DNA from: Ustulina deusta
Lineage: Eukaryota > Ascomycota > Sordariomycetes > Xylariales > Xylariaceae
NCBI GenBank assembly: GCA_023159155.1
Contig: JAJNNX010000036.1
Location: 469,071-533,070, forward strand
Length of the DNA stretch: 64,000 bases
Direction of reading: 5' to 3'
Made by a program: the position numbers and the translations under genes. Numbering within the stretch: the first letter of the stretch is position 1; the number at the start of each line of letters is the position of its first letter. Shown piece by piece: positions 1-13,531 of this stretch. The notes beneath the pieces are model-generated. The model did no database searches. It was not told where the DNA came from and saw nothing but the letters and a program-made list of their open reading frames with translations.

Positions 1-1910
1 AATTAGCAATATATTTTTATAATAGCTTTTTTTTAAGCTATCTAGCAGCTAGTTATACTTCTAAATCTACTAATAATTTAATTTTTTGTACGATCTACTA
101 ATTTTATTTGCGATTAATAAGTTAAAATAAAAACTTTTTGAAATACTGTCGGCTAGTTATATAAAGCTATTGCTACTTATTTAGGTTATATAGTTCGTTA
201 GGTCTAATAAACTTATATGTACCCTTTTATATCTAAAAAGTATTGCGGCTGCATTGCGATCGATACGCCTACTTATAATCGGATAAAGCAATGGATTAAA
301 GAAGATCGGAGGCATCGATTGGTTGTTTGGTACAATATTCCGTTGTTTTTACTTAAATTAGGCAGTTTTAAAAAAATAGCAATAAATATAGCAATAAAAG
401 TACTTAGCTATAACTGCTAGGTCTGCTGCTAAAATATTTAGCTTATTTGTAGCTATAAAAATGTTTGTTTTGCGTTTGCAAAAGCTACACTTAATAACTA
501 CCCTAAAACTATCGATTAGTTATAATCTTATATAATTACTTTCTTAAATAAGTACTAGGCTTATAATAATTTTATATAAAAAACATAAATTATAGTCCAT
601 AATAACAAAAATATTACTAAATTTGACTTTATATATTAAAAAGCTAAAAGCTAAATAATCTAAGGTATGATCTATAGGTATAGGAAAGGCTTTTTTTTTA
701 TATAGGAAAAAAATATAAGTAATATAAACGTTATAAAATATTGCTATAATATTTTTTTGTTAATTGCTAAATATATATATTAATATTACAGCATTATATT
801 CTAATATAATAATATACTTTTATATATAGCAAAAATAATAAAAATATTAATATATAAATATAAAATATATATTTTTAAATAGCCTGCTAAAAGCCCTAAT
901 CTTAACCTAATCGAAAATATATAGTTTTAAATAAAAGACTAGCTATATTACAACTATAACTTATAAAGTTTAGGCCTTTTAAAATTATATATTGCTATTA
1001 CTTATGTTTAGGAAGCTATTCCGGAAGATTTTTTATATAAATTAGTATTAAGTATGCTAAATCGGCTATAAGAAATAATTAAGCGTAATAAAAAGTTATT
1101 AAATCGTTAAATAAATAAATTGTTATATAAAATATATATATTTATGTTTTAAACGTAATACTATAATATTTTTAAAATATTTAAAAATAATTTAAAATAA
1201 TAAAATATAATTTAATTAATATATAAGCAGCTTTTTATATAAAAATATATATAAAAATGCTTAAGGTATAATATTTAAATAATTTAATAGTTTTGCTATT
1301 TTATTACTTACAAAAAACTTTTTAATTTTTATATAATTGTTTTGTATATATAGTTATTTAATCTTTATATAGCTAATCTATAGCTATATATTTTTATTTA
1401 ATATATTTTTTATATGCCGGTATAAAAAACGCTTAAAATTGCTTTTGTATTAGCTAGTAAAGTTATATATAATATATTATAAAGATTAGTTATTTAAATT
1501 GCAGCGTTAAATAATATAAGTTTTGTTAGGTTAAAAAGGCGTACTAATACACCCGATAGGGCTAAGATAAACTATTATTTTGTTAGCTAATAAAATTATA
1601 TGTAATAAAAATAAAAATTTATATAAAATAGTTGTATAGCAATTAAGAAAAATTTAAGAACATTAGGGGCGTTTATTATACTAGCTAATACGGTTAGTTA
1701 TATAAGTTTTATTTTATATTTATATAAATGCTATATAAACAAAATAATTAGTCTATATAGTAATACTAATAGGACTAAATATAGCATTAGAATTGCAGAT
1801 TTAGCGTGGGAAGTGCAGAAATAGCTAAAAAACGCGGAATATATAAAATGCGTTGATTGGTAATATTAGTATTATTAGTGTTGTTAGTGTTGTTGCAGGT
1901 GGTGTTATAG
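1..1910. other. AT-rich RIP-type block, left edge of window
   Basis: Very AT-rich, TA-rich DNA with stops in all frames apart from a short less mutated patch at about 235-350. It contains the transposase relic described separately. From about 1900 the composition returns to normal, with several G or C runs at 1920-2090. The element carrying the transposase probably starts left of the window; no convincing terminal inverted repeat was found. Confidence 0.8.
217..1110 (+). pseudogene. RIP-inactivated Tc1/mariner (DD34E) transposase
   Basis: One reading frame runs through this segment with many stops, mostly explainable as CAG/TGG turned into TAG/TAA. The DDE core can be read in that frame. A degraded F-S-D-E-C block lies at 541-555 (first Asp codon now AAT at 547). 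A degraded F-x-x-D-N-A-P-x-H block lies at 799-825 (second Asp now AAT at 808). S-P-N-L-N-L-I-E-N-I-stop lies at 892-924, matching the family motif SPDLNPIENIW with the Trp codon now TAG and the catalytic Glu at 913-915 intact. The second Asp and Glu are separated by 34 residues, as in Tc1. The C-terminal S-M-P-x-R-L-type block is at 1051-1071 and the stop at 1108-1110. Normally this enzyme cuts and pastes its own element; here it is dead. The start is uncertain and may lie upstream of 217. Confidence 0.8.
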
Positions 1911-2656
1911 GTGTAAAAAAATAAAGGGGTTAGCCGGTCTGTACGAATTTTTCAGGGTTTTTTGGGCTTGTACCTTCCCATACAAATTACAGTGTATATA
2001 TACATACAAGGGGAAACGTCAGCCAATTTTATAGACCCCTACAACCCCCTTGCTATGACCCCGGTACACCCCCTGCTAAAGGCCCTGGTTGCGTACCCAA
2101 ACTAACGTTAAAGATCCTGGAATAGGTGTAGGTGCCGATGTGCTACAAATAACATGATGCCGGGCTAATAACACCGAAACAGGGTATCGGACTCAGACAC
2201 CTAACCACAAAATGACCTCCATGTTCGGACAAGGATTGGACGCCATGTCGGTTCATGGCACTGTTGGTAGCTGTTAAATCGACATTCCGCAGGCCCATAC
2301 AAGCATATGTGTAGCATACTGTAGATGAAACAGACAATGAATGAGAGAAATCATGTCGACTGAAGAGTCAAGAAAGGGAAATAGAAGCAGCCTATGAGTG
2401 TGAATGTCAATCGTGTGTGTTACTATATGTAAGTAAACCTATCAACCATTCAAGACGAATTGTTGGTGGCTAGTTTTTTTTCACTTGCTGACCCTGACTC
2501 GACTCAGCTCATTCTCAATCAATTACGCCGAGTGTAACTGTAAAACCTACTATTTAAAGAGGCTGGTATTCTGCTTAGGTGGTCGGTATTCCAGAACAGT
2601 ACAGTCTGTACGGTGCAGATCTGCATTGTGTAGCGCACACTGTATTTATAGGTAGA

Positions 2657-2666
2657 TACCTAGGTA
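2657..2666. repeat. TACCTAGGTA palindrome (copy 1 of 3)
   Basis: Perfect 10-bp palindrome in a local run of related TAGGTA/TACCTA words. The same word occurs at 9839-9848 and 13532-13541, all in gene-free DNA of the first island. Function unknown. Confidence 0.6.
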
Positions 2667-5600
2667 CCTACCGGCAAGCCTCTATAAGTCGATCGCCCAT
2701 CAATGCACTGGATCGCACAGGTTAGGTATTCCCAGTAGGTATAGGTCCTTTAGTAATCATTTAATTTACCTAACCTATTCCCTTCCTCCCTTCTGTTTAG
2801 GACATCGAACCATCTAGTGTAGGGCGGACCCAGAGTCGTGGGATCTGGTGTATGCTAGACTAAATACCAAATACTGCATGGTCGAAAGGGGAGTCGAGTG
2901 TTAGGTATACTAGATAGGTACACTAGGTAGAAGACGAACAACATCAGACACTCGTGCGGGTATGGCTCCTCCATCGGCCATTGGTAGAGAGAGTTGGAGG
3001 AGTTGGAGGAGGCGGGCAGGGTGGACACGCTGTGCGGCGACCTCCACGTTTTTGCCTGGACCTCGTTTTCCCCGCGATGCATGTGGAGGTGCAGATGACC
3101 GTCTCAAGCATGAACTATTCCCTGTTGAGGGGTTCAGTCTTGAGTGGATTTCCGATGGTGAATCACGACCAAGTGCATATGTCACCTCAGTGACACGATC
3201 AATGATAATGCGCGAATAGCTATCTACCTATAAGTACATGTTGGGTAAGTCGATGGCTGACGACGGTAGGAGACTCATGACCTGAAGCCTACTACCTACC
3301 GGTATATGCTACATAGTAAGCAAGCTCGCAAGCAAACTAAGAACAAGTAGGGATGGATACCTAAGCACGGCTGCACCGTTCACAGAGGATGGAACTTGAC
3401 GTTAGGCTGTTCTTCCGTCACATCCGATACGGGCGAATACCACCTACCGTACATTACATAGCACTCTCGATAAGGAAGCAGGCTGTGTTGCACAGTACCT
3501 CGCAGGTGTGATGTGATGGTGGGTGACCATGATGACTGATGGCTGGGAGGTGTCGAGTCACATTAACGCAAGCGCTCGATGAAACCCTGTGCCAATGAAA
3601 AGGTGTGTGCGTGGGACGTCACCTCAGTTGCCTCGCACCACCATCCTCCATCCGGAAAGCATTCTGGCTATATCGAAGAATCACTGGTCGCTGATCTACC
3701 AATCCGAGTTGAATCCCAGACCCTCTTTAGACAGCCACACAACGGCTGCTTCCAGGTAGACGTCGAGACACCTAGGAAGCAGTTGAAGATGGGGTACACC
3801 AGAACTGGCGTAGATACTGACTCAATAAATAGGAAAAGAGAGATGGCCTAAGTAGTCGGTTGGGCAAAGGCTAATGTGGGAGTTACCTAGCAGTCCAATG
3901 CAATGCAATCCAAGTTCTTGTTCTTGCTCTGATTGGTCTGGCCCTAAATCGACCGCGAATTACAACCCGCGGCCATGTAGTACACGCTATATAAAGATAT
4001 TAGAAGATGCACAACATATAGCATAACTACCTGACTTGCAACCATGCACCTACACTACACCAGAAAGATTTCGGGTGGATGTAGGCACACTATCTACCTA
4101 GTATACACTACCTAAGGCAGGCCAACCCAACTCCGGGCCTGTGTCCATCCAGCCCGTACCTGGTATGCATGCCCCTCCCCCTCAGTGTTCCCCCTCCTTC
4201 GCCCAGAACGGAAGAGTCTTGGGACAGCTGATGGGATCTGAGGAGGCGGGGGAGGACCGAGACCAAGTCTGATCTTTGCTTGATGGAGATCACACTTCGC
4301 AACTGGCCGATCTCACTCTGTCCCCGCTCGCTCTCTCACGCCCTCACCCACCCACTCACCCACCCATTCACTCATCCCACTATAAACCAAGTGGCCTCGG
4401 GCGATGACGAAAGCAGGCTGTCGTCTTCTTCCATCTTCTGGTCTTGTGTCTCGCAAGCAACAGTGTCGTCTATGACAAACGCGTACACCCTCTGCCTACC
4501 TGCCTAACCTGCCTATCTATCTATTTACTACTCCTACTTACCACAATATATTTATACGGTCTGTCATCCTGCCCAATCTTTGTTCCCAGAGTTTGCTCGG
4601 TTGACCAGACCAGCACGTATTCGGTTGTGAAAATAGAAATCTGTAACCGCCAGGCCGTATCTTCTATTTTGCGGTCTGCTGACAGGTATCCGGATAGCCG
4701 TTCGATCATCTCCTCACCAATCTCTGACGTTTTGAACCATTGAGCGTTTGTAGCTCCTCTGGATGACCTAAGTGCGTCATTAAGCCGCGACTTTTCATCT
4801 CCCACATTTCAGCTGCCTCAGCATCATCAAGCTTTGCAACAGCTTTGGATAGAAAAACCGGACGAGGCCTTTTTTGCCTGTCCCCCTTCAATAAAGTCGC
4901 CAGTCAATAAGGCAATCTGGCGTTAAGCTGGTTTGACTTGACTTGGCCGCGGATTTGCACGACCAGTTGTGTCGTCCGTGCACTTATTACCGCAATTTTT
5001 GAAACGGCTCTTTGACCAAGCTTCCAATCCTGATTGACCAACAAAAGATAAATTGCAACCAATTGACCAGAGGGCTGGGCTACCTTTTCTTCACTTACAC
5101 TATATGGCGACATATCACTCGTCACGAATTGTTTGCGAACGCGATAACGACTCATCCTTACCTGGCTCCCTTGCGCGACGGGAGCGTTTTCATTGATGAA
5201 TTAGTGAGGGATGTACCTGGACTGTAAAGAGGAAAATTTTCATTGCCTCTTTATACAGTACTCTAGACGACTAGGATAGTCGCAGAGGATTCCACCTCAC
5301 GGACGGCGCGGACTTTAGCTGCCTGGCGCATTCGTGTTTCTGGGCCGTGTTCTCACTTGCACCACATCTCAATCTCGCTAAACTCCGATCCAATTTTAGG
5401 AGCTTCGCACAGATCCCGACCTTATACATTATTCCAAGCTATTTGGGACGACCCTGGCACCCTAGCATCCTATCGGGCCAGGTTTACGCACACACGCAGT
5501 GTAGTGTACACTACCGGTATTTCGCACAGTCAGAACTTGAAGACAAGCGAATAGGCGCTTCTTTCGACACGGTTACGAAGACGCCGGACGGACACCTTCT

Positions 5601-6544
5601 AGACATCGCATGCGAGAAACTACTCAACTACCGGCATGCTGATTTTTGTCAGCGACTGACTACTGAAATCTGATCGCGTCATCGTGTGGGCGTTCTGGTA
5701 CAGGCCGTGAAATCCTACAGAAGTGCGGGACTGCGAATTTGCCAATTGCGCAAACGATTCATATTCGCGCCCCTTGCCGATCCATCGTTAAGACCTCATC
5801 AGCTACACGAGAGTCATCTCTGCTAGGCGTGACCTTGTTGGTTGCCTGTGGCGAAAAGGAAAAGAGCTTGCGATTGGTGTTCTACATGTACAGTCAATCA
5901 ATCACGGATCGACTGGGAGTGATTCATTGCCAGCCAGTTATGACACATTTTGGCAGGAAAAACAAACGCGGCCACTCAAAGAAAAGACTACTCCAACACT
6001 AGTGTCTGGAGCTGATGAATGAGAGGCAACAGCACTAGCAACAGGCGAGAGCTGAAAGGAGAATCCAATCCACTAAATTGAAAGACTGCAATCCGCTACA
6101 ATCACGACGGATTGGCACCAAACCGGGCCAAAACTGGAAGCCGACTGACAGTCTTTAGCACCCGGACCGCTGTGCCGGGAGAGCCAGCGATTGGTGCTCG
6201 ACGTGCGTTGGGCACAAAGTGCGAAACCGAATCGTCTTGGACGTTGTGGCTGTGTCGGCGAAGAATTACGAATCTTTTGACAGCCGACCTAAGCCTAAAG
6301 GGGTATCTCGTGGATGATCGCACTCCCCCAACCCCTCTTGAGCCGCCCCTCTGCCCCTTTCCGGCGCCGGCTAGGGAGAGATACAAGATACAAGTACAGG
6401 CGACACACCCAGACCCTAGTCGGCCTGACTTTTACTAGGCTGCTAGCAGGTTATTTGCCAAGGATCAGGGCTTCAGTGGCTTCCGGTCCCCCCCTGCACG
6501 TCTTGGCTGTTTTTTCCCTGCCCCCTTCGCAGCGCCAAACAACC

Positions 6545-7223
6545 TAAAAAAAAAAACAATTAAAAAAATATAGCAATAAAAAAATTTCTCAAAGGACAGT
6601 CCCACAGCACGCAGGCCCCAACCAGACCAGGGCCTCGCCAATTATTCATCCATTATTATCGCCGCCATACAAAAGCATCCCGCCCGCACTCTGACACACA
6701 CAACTTTTCTGTTGTCATTTTTTCTCTCAATTTGGCTTTCGCCATATCTGTGACTCAATCGCTACCGTCTCGACGCCTGTTCGACCGCACCGACCACACC
6801 GACATCGATCCCCCCCATCGATTCGTCATCGCTACGCTGGATCTCGAACTGTCCGGCCCCTTCTCGCGCATTCCGCCATCACGGTCGACGTCTCTCGGCG
6901 TTGATTACCACTCGCCCGTCCATCCTCACCCTGGGGGATAACATCTCAGACTTGTAGCATGTTCTCACAAAGAAGTCGGTCTTCCTCTCCTCTTCCTACC
7001 GACCACAATCCCAGGTGACGGGCGTCACTTTCTAAGCGTCACGACATCGGCGCGAGCTCATCTCGACAACCACTCCAGCATCCACATCCCTCATTTCGCG
7101 CGCGGCCAGGGGGGCGACGGCGAAACACACTTCGACGCATTTCGACCATCCCAGGATCCCAGCGCGCGTCGCCGGACCGAGCATCGCAGCCCCGAGCAGC
7201 ACGCCTCGTCCGACAGCAGCACC
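6545..7223 (+). promoter_or_regulatory. Probable promoter and 5' leader of the 431-aa gene
   Basis: The region directly upstream of the start codon has an A-rich run, then CT-rich blocks, then a GC-rich leader without a strong TATA box. This is the usual arrangement for constitutive filamentous-fungal genes. The start codon has an A at -3 (ACCATGA), a good fungal context. Transcript ends cannot be set from sequence. Confidence 0.35.
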
Positions 7224-8519
7224 ATGAGCCACTACGGTTCTCCCTACTCGGGCACTCCTCACAGAGGAGGCGACCCTTACTATAATTACGACGTGAATAG
7301 CCCCTCGCCAACACCGTCGCCTCATCACTACCCATTCTACCCAGCAAAGACCCCGCAGCGATCGGCGACGCGAAACCACGTTCGCGGTGCCAGCACCGGC
7401 TTCGGCGAGTTCATCCCGCGTCCGACCACCGCCTTCTCGCCTCGATACAAGAGCACCGGTGAATACGCCACTGGCCCAAGCCCGCAAGTGAGTTCGCGCA
7501 AACGTAGTTTTTCACAGAAGGGGTCGAAGCATCACTATTATCATCTTGACTATGACTATGCCGCCCGCGAGCCCGCGACGCGAGAGCGGCGCAAGTCTTT
7601 TTCTTGCTATCGGGCCTCTTATGGGGACTCGGACGAGGACGAAGTAATCGAAGCCGGAAATGGTTACGTCTATGTATTGAGACCGCAGTGGAAGAGTTCA
7701 AGGCACAAAAATCATTATGACTATTACACTGATCGTCCCGAGCATGGCACTGATTCCCGCTACTACGCACAGGCTATTCCGACGTTTTCGTTTGAGAAAG
7801 AGAAGGCCGAATACGGCCGCTATGAGGAACCCCCGCTGCGCTCCGCCACCAGGGTTGGTCATCACGCCCACTCGCGTCGCCCGTCCTCGGGGGCTGTTCC
7901 TAACATCCAGCGCTCTGCGACGGCCCGTCCTACGGCTGCCGTGCCCAAGAAGACAGTAACCGCACCAGCTCCTCGAGCCACAGAGGCCGACGCCAAGAAG
8001 CACCACATTCCTACCGGCTACTCCCTAAAAAACTGGGACCCAACCGAGGAACCTATTATGCTGTTGGGTAGTGTCTTCGACGCTAACTCTTTGGGCAAGT
8101 GGATCTACGACTGGACTGTCTACCATCACGGCCCTGCGACTCCCATATCGGACATGGCTGGTGAGATGTGGCTCCTCCTCATCCAGTTGTCAGGCAAGAT
8201 AAAACGCTCCGAGGAGATTGTTCCCCAAGTCCGGACACAGGAGAACCGGGAAATGATCGAGGACTTCATTGCGTCAGGCGAGCGCTTGACAGACAAGCTA
8301 CGGTCTCTTCTCAAGCGATGCGAGGCTCCAATGCTCAAGGCCAGCAAGAAGCGCGAGGCCGCCCAGCTCGGCAAGAATTCTGGTATTGAGTTTGTTGAAA
8401 CTCTCTTTGGTCGTGAGCGCGAGCTCGAGAAAACTGAACGCTTTATGCAATCGGTGCGCCTTTGGAATCTCCGGTTTGACGCCAACTGCGAGGATATTCT
8501 GAAAAGGCCAACCCAGTAG
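7224..8519 (+). CDS. Conserved fungal protein of unknown function, 431 aa
   Basis: Single-exon frame with typical fungal codon bias and a good start context. The first ~255 residues are low-complexity, rich in Ser, Pro, His, Tyr and Arg, with many RS/SP pairs and a short acidic stretch (DSDEDE) near residue 135; no signal peptide or membrane segment is visible. From about residue 262 (PTGYSLKNWDPTEEP) to the end the sequence is ordered and mostly helical in character, including LLGSVFDANSLGKWIYDW and a C-terminal charged helix. I recognise this C-terminal block as conserved in many Sordariomycete hypothetical proteins, some database-labelled 'vegetative cell wall protein gp1'. That name reflects only the low-complexity N-terminus and is probably misleading. 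Role unknown. A GTGAGT at 7491 could be a 5' splice site, but the uninterrupted frame makes splicing unnecessary. It is the only clearly intact gene in the first 17 kb. Confidence 0.9.
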   Translation: MSHYGSPYSGTPHRGGDPYYNYDVNSPSPTPSPHHYPFYPAKTPQRSATRNHVRGASTGFGEFIPRPTTAFSPRYKSTGEYATGPSPQVSSRKRSFSQKGSKHHYYHLDYDYAAREPATRERRKSFSCYRASYGDSDEDEVIEAGNGYVYVLRPQWKSSRHKNHYDYYTDRPEHGTDSRYYAQAIPTFSFEKEKAEYGRYEEPPLRSATRVGHHAHSRRPSSGAVPNIQRSATARPTAAVPKKTVTAPAPRATEADAKKHHIPTGYSLKNWDPTEEPIMLLGSVFDANSLGKWIYDWTVYHHGPATPISDMAGEMWLLLIQLSGKIKRSEEIVPQVRTQENREMIEDFIASGERLTDKLRSLLKRCEAPMLKASKKREAAQLGKNSGIEFVETLFGRERELEKTERFMQSVRLWNLRFDANCEDILKRPTQ

Positions 8520-9838
8520 ATTCCGCCATCGGATGGATTCTCCCCTTGGATTTCCTGCCAACTTTTGGTTTTCCCTGTCTTTGGTATCTCCCAGGGCTCA
8601 CCCAGGATAATCCTTCTCCCTTACAACCTTGAAAACTGAAAAAAACAAAAACACCAAGACCCACCAGCGAGATGGCACAGTGCCGCCATCGTGTACACTA
8701 CCGGGATTTGCCATTGGTTTTTATCCCACGGACTTCCCTCCCCGGAATTTCCTATGTGTTACTACTGTCATATTACTTAGGCCTCAGGGCAGTTTCGCAT
8801 TACGGGGGCGAGAAGGGTTTTCCATACACTTTATTTCTGTCTCAGCTATTTCTATTTTTTTGAGATACCCCAGAGCCGAGCAGAGAACTATCACAACGAG
8901 AGAAGACAGTGAAGGCAGCGCAGCTATTTGCGCTTTTCCGTCATTCTTCTTCATGATTACATATCGCGCCGCGCAAGCAACAGCAGCACACGAACGAGAA
9001 CACGAGTGGTCCGATCAATGACGGGCACATTCAGATTATGGAAGATAAAAGTTAGGACTTGGAGGATTCGGTTCTTTTGTTTTCCTTTGTTTAGACCTGC
9101 GGCGAGTTATTGCTTGTCCGGGACAGGCGATGAATTTTTAATAAGATTTTATGAGGGAGATATCTGGCCGGCAATATTTATTTACCGGACGGACTGATTG
9201 GATCATGGGTCAGCGCAGGGCGTTTTTCTTATTCGGCTCAACTTCCAGCAACTTATAGACTACTTTGGAGGCAGGCGCGAAGCCAGTTGGCCTGGTTGGG
9301 TTTTGTTCACGCTGGCTGGCTGGATTGGATATACCCTGTTTGCTTTTTGTACTCAAATGTAGTGGTAGGCGACGAGGTTGAAATTTCAAAACCACACCTA
9401 AATCTTCTCTCAATTGCTGCATCTTCATGCCCGCGTGAAAACCCTGTGCAGCCTGCAGCCTGTTCTAGTATACCCTGTTATGATAGGCAAGGCTGGCGAT
9501 GTGTCCGCAGCGTGGCCATCATGATGATGTCTAAGTTAGTGTAGGTACTCATGCATGTCTCCCGCGCCCTGGTGCTCTGCAGGCCGCGGACCGCGTGGAT
9601 ACCTCGTGCGCCAAGAGACGACGTTGCGCTGCATACGGAGTAGGAAGGTATATAAGCTCACCTATATGGTCCTGATAAGATATCTCACCACGGCCTCATG
9701 AAGATGGGATAATACGTCAGAATACCTCTGTATTCTAGGTAACCTGCCAAAGAGAGAGGGAGAAAGATAGAGAAAGAGCCTTATGTGACCATACTAGTAG
9801 GACAATAATGAAGCGAACATCACCACCCTAACTGTAGG

Positions 9839-9848
9839 TACCTAGGTA
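9839..9848. repeat. TACCTAGGTA palindrome (copy 2 of 3)
   Basis: Same perfect palindrome as at 2657, in the flanking context GTAGGTACCTAGGTAG. Confidence 0.6.
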
Positions 9849-9890
9849 GTTTTTCAAAATTGGCAAACCCCTGTGATAATCCTTGGCCGC

Positions 9891-9910
9891 TTTTTTTTTT
9901 TTTTTTTTTT
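9891..9910. repeat. T20 homopolymer
   Basis: Uninterrupted run of 20 T followed by an AT-rich patch. Its complement, an A20 run, occurs at 13011-13030. Confidence 0.9.
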
Positions 9911-10107
9911 AATATTTGCGGCGTCATTAATGTGCGCATTAATCTCGTTATTACTTACTATTAAGCGTACTAGTGTCGCATGCACGGCTCACATCGTGGC
10001 TCTCGTCCTCTGACAGTGCCCGGAATTACCTCATAGATGCCCTTTTCGCATTTCGCTTGTCCGGGGGACGAATCCTGATACGCCCATAGGCGCGGCACAG
10101 CTAGCGG

Positions 10108-10131
10108 ACACACACAACACACACACACACC
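10108..10131. repeat. (CA)n microsatellite
   Basis: CA dinucleotide repeat with one interruption, directly followed by a T-rich run. Confidence 0.9.
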
Positions 10132-13010
10132 AAAAGTTTTTTTTCATTCCCCCTTCAAATACACTGGGTAGGTTACGCCGTATCGGTTGGCCGGCTGTGG
10201 TATTTGTCAAGTGCGATTATTTCGATCAAACGCGCTCGTTAGTATGTGTGTGCATTGACGGTGCAGGAATGTTGGTATGATGCGGTAGGCGGTTTGCAGC
10301 AAAACCAAAACAAACAGCTAGATACTATAGATACTGACCGTAGTGAGTGTAAACAAAATATTACACGGTTCTGGCCTGCTACCTAGTGTGAGACAGTGGG
10401 CGGAATTCCCTGGATCGGCCTTTGGGGCTGTTGGAATCCAGGAAATTTAGGGTTGCCCAATACCCTGTCAGGGCACGATCCCAGCGTACCCTGTCTCCCT
10501 AGTCTCCGCTACACGACCGACACACGGTACACTAGGTACACTAGAAGGGCGTGCTCGTTCAGGGGTGTTTCGAGGGAGATCGGATTAGTGGGAAGGAACC
10601 AAGTCTAAGGGAGGACGCTACACACACCCTCACCTTGGATGCAGGTCGTCGATGCGATGGCCCCTCGTAGGACTTGTCGTCCGCGATGGTGACCGAGCTA
10701 GCTACAGTCGGTTTCACAGACCACCACGTGTATTTGTGGCCTGCGGGGTTCTCTCTGCCGTTGCCCTACTCGTACTTTGCCAGTCCTCGTGTACTACACT
10801 GTCGGTCGAGTAGGTATCACACAGGATGCCGCCGTCAGGCCAGTCGACGATCATCGCGGCTCATCTGGATAGATGCACTAGGCAGCACAGGAACGCGGCT
10901 CCTTGGTCCTTCGCAACCCCTATTCATCCATCCGCCCATCCACCTCGGTCCGGGCGGCGTTGTGTTGGATGCTCTGATCCTACTTGTACTGTACGCCAAC
11001 CTCGGTTCATCCTCCAAGCAAAAAGAACCATGTCGTATTTTGGGATTGACTACGAAACAGCCAAACCGCCCCCGGTGAAAGTGTATACTGTGCAGCTGTG
11101 GCTGGTGAAATAACTACAACGTGTTTTACAGATGATTAAAAAAAGGAAAGGGGTGTGGAGATGGAACGAAGGGAGTCAGTCAGCTAGCTAGTCGGTCCTA
11201 TCTTGGAGTAAAGGAATGCGATCTTTTTTTTTCTCTGCCCTTCGGATGGTAGATTTCGAAAGAGATGGTGTGCTGATGAGCCAAGGCCGCCCGCAATTAT
11301 TACTCTGCTTCCCTTCCACCCCTGCCATGATGATGGGCTTATGCTTTTCCAGACGCCCCAGGCGAGAGATATTGCTGGTGCCTTGCATGGGGCAGCGCCT
11401 GAAAAACCGGTTCCGGGACTCGGATGAGGCGAGGTAGCAATCAATCAATGGATAGTCTCCTCAAATCTGCTTTCGCTTGGTCAGGACTCGTCTCCCCCAA
11501 AATGGTCCTACTGTAGACGAATCGCTAAGACTTCATCTGGTTGATGCGACGGGTTTCAACTCCAGTGAGTCAGTGAGACGAGATAGGACGTCGCGTACGA
11601 CACCCAGCCACCCTCAGGTGGGGGGATCGGGGTATCACAGCTTACATGGACTTTGTGTGTGCTCATGCACCGCGGCAGACACGGATGGTGATACGGAAAA
11701 GGCTGACAAGGCGTCTGTATTGCCAATCAAGAACCCGAGGCAAATGCCTCTCAATAAAATCATGCTAATGAGGGGCTGGACCCAAGAAGACTACCTATGT
11801 GTATGCGTCTGGTGTTACTGTTTCACCAAGAAGAAGACGTACCACCAGCCTATCTTTTCATCCCAACCATCTCACCCCAACCAGCCCAGAGTCGCACATC
11901 ATCGTATCAAAATAGCAGCATATATGCAACCATGTGCTAGGTAATAGGGACGCAAGTGGACGCTGCAGTATAGGTAGTGTGAATAATCAATTGCTGGCCA
12001 ACAGCGACGGGGAATGGCGTCAGCCAGCGACGAATAGTGGGATGCGAACATGCGGCAGTGCTAGCTAGTTCTTACCAACCGTTTTATTTCCTTCTTACTT
12101 CCTCCTCGTTTCCTTTCTTCCCTTCCTGTTTCGTCTTCTTCCCGCTCTTGACTTTTGGGGCGAAAGAGAGGCTGGCGGATTAGGCAGATCATGTCCAATT
12201 TTGACTTAAACCTGGGTTTGAGGCTAAAGGATGAACCATATACTTACAACCGCACAGTTACTTCACCTCCCGGGCTGCGGAAATATAGGCATTGCGCATA
12301 CATACCTACTACCTACACCTATTATGCACCTCAACCGCCGAGAAGTACACTGCCGACCTACTACTAGTAGATAACTCGTGTAGTTTACATGGTGGCAGGT
12401 ATGCTGCCTTCCCCAGCCTCCCGTTCGCTTCCGCTTCTAATTCGGGAGCCGGAATACCAGTTTAACTGGGACACAACCATAAGTAAAGGCAGTCAGTTAC
12501 TTAGGCCAATCAAATTGTGAGCTGGCCCTCCAAAACACATAGGCATCAAGTCACTCCTCCCTTGCGGAATTTTGTCTACAATACAGGCTGTATCTAGAAC
12601 CCAGATGCGAAAGTAGCAGCCCAACATTCGCGCGACTCCAACTACGTCATTCGTTGGATATCACCTAGGTAGTCTAGGCTACTCAGTTTGTGAGATGGAT
12701 ATCGTGAGGAGCCGCGCATCTATACATACGTATCTACAAAGTAACATGCACACACAGACATGCACACGCACAAACGCCTTCTTCACCAACCACCCAAAAC
12801 ATCATCCTTCAGAAACAGAAAAAGAGGGGAAAATGGGAGTTCAGCGTTATGACGCTGGGGTCCAAGTGCAGTTCCAGCCCAGCCCATGACCCCTCATCCT
12901 CATCCTTTCCACTACCGAGGTACTTCGCCCATGATCCATGTTGCCCAATGCATATCATCATCACTGTCGGTTGGTGGTGGCCGGGGACCAGAGACAAGCG
13001 AGGAAGAGAG

Positions 13011-13030
13011 AAAAAAAAAAAAAAAAAAAA
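13011..13030. repeat. A20 homopolymer
   Basis: Uninterrupted run of 20 A after a GAGAG-rich stretch. Could be a retroposition tail, but no flanking duplication was recognised. Confidence 0.9.
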
Positions 13031-13531
13031 CCTAATACTAAGAGAGCAGCACCCAAAAACCCCTCCAGCCAATCATAGCCATAGGTGTGGTAACATCGTC
13101 CTCACCCTTCGAGATATTCCAGGTTGCATCTACCATCGTGTACTAGGTTAGAAGAAGAAACAACCATAATCAAGGCGAAATACATACAAGCCGGCCGTAT
13201 TTTCCCTCGTGGCTGGCCTGGCGTTGTCTTAGCCCCTCCTACCCTACCCCCCCTTTTTTTTTCTTGGTATGTACTCTTCCTAGTTTTTTTAGTTTTTTTT
13301 TTTGCGCGCAACCTTACCCTGGACCAAATTGCATGTTCTTCAACAGATCCTTCCATGCTTATTCCCTGGCTTGCCGGGTCGTGGGCCATTGACCGGTAGC
13401 CGGCCGTTTTCCACATCCCCCCCCTTCCCACGGGCAAAACAGAATACCCGCAAGCGCGGGCACGGAACCCATGTCTCCCGCACCTCTCTGATCCACCGCG
13501 CGTCCGCCAACAGCATATTAATGTAGGTAGG

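Larger units (their letters stand above)
1911..7223. other. Gene-free stretch upstream of the 431-aa gene
   Basis: About 5.3 kb of near-balanced composition. Open frames are short, lack fungal codon bias and match no family I recognise. The last 700 bases before the gene at 7224 contain an A-rich tract (6545-6582) and pyrimidine-rich stretches (about 6715-6730 and 6979-7000), which are common in fungal promoters and leaders. Confidence 0.6.

Noticed and set aside
6112..6438. Overlapping open frames on both strands upstream of the 431-aa gene
   Set aside because: No start in good context, no motif, inside the probable promoter region.
10674..11078. 134-codon open frame
   Set aside because: Non-ATG start and no family signal.
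11477..11944. 155-codon open frame
   Set aside because: Begins at TTG, no codon bias, no motif, Cys/Val runs from simple sequence.
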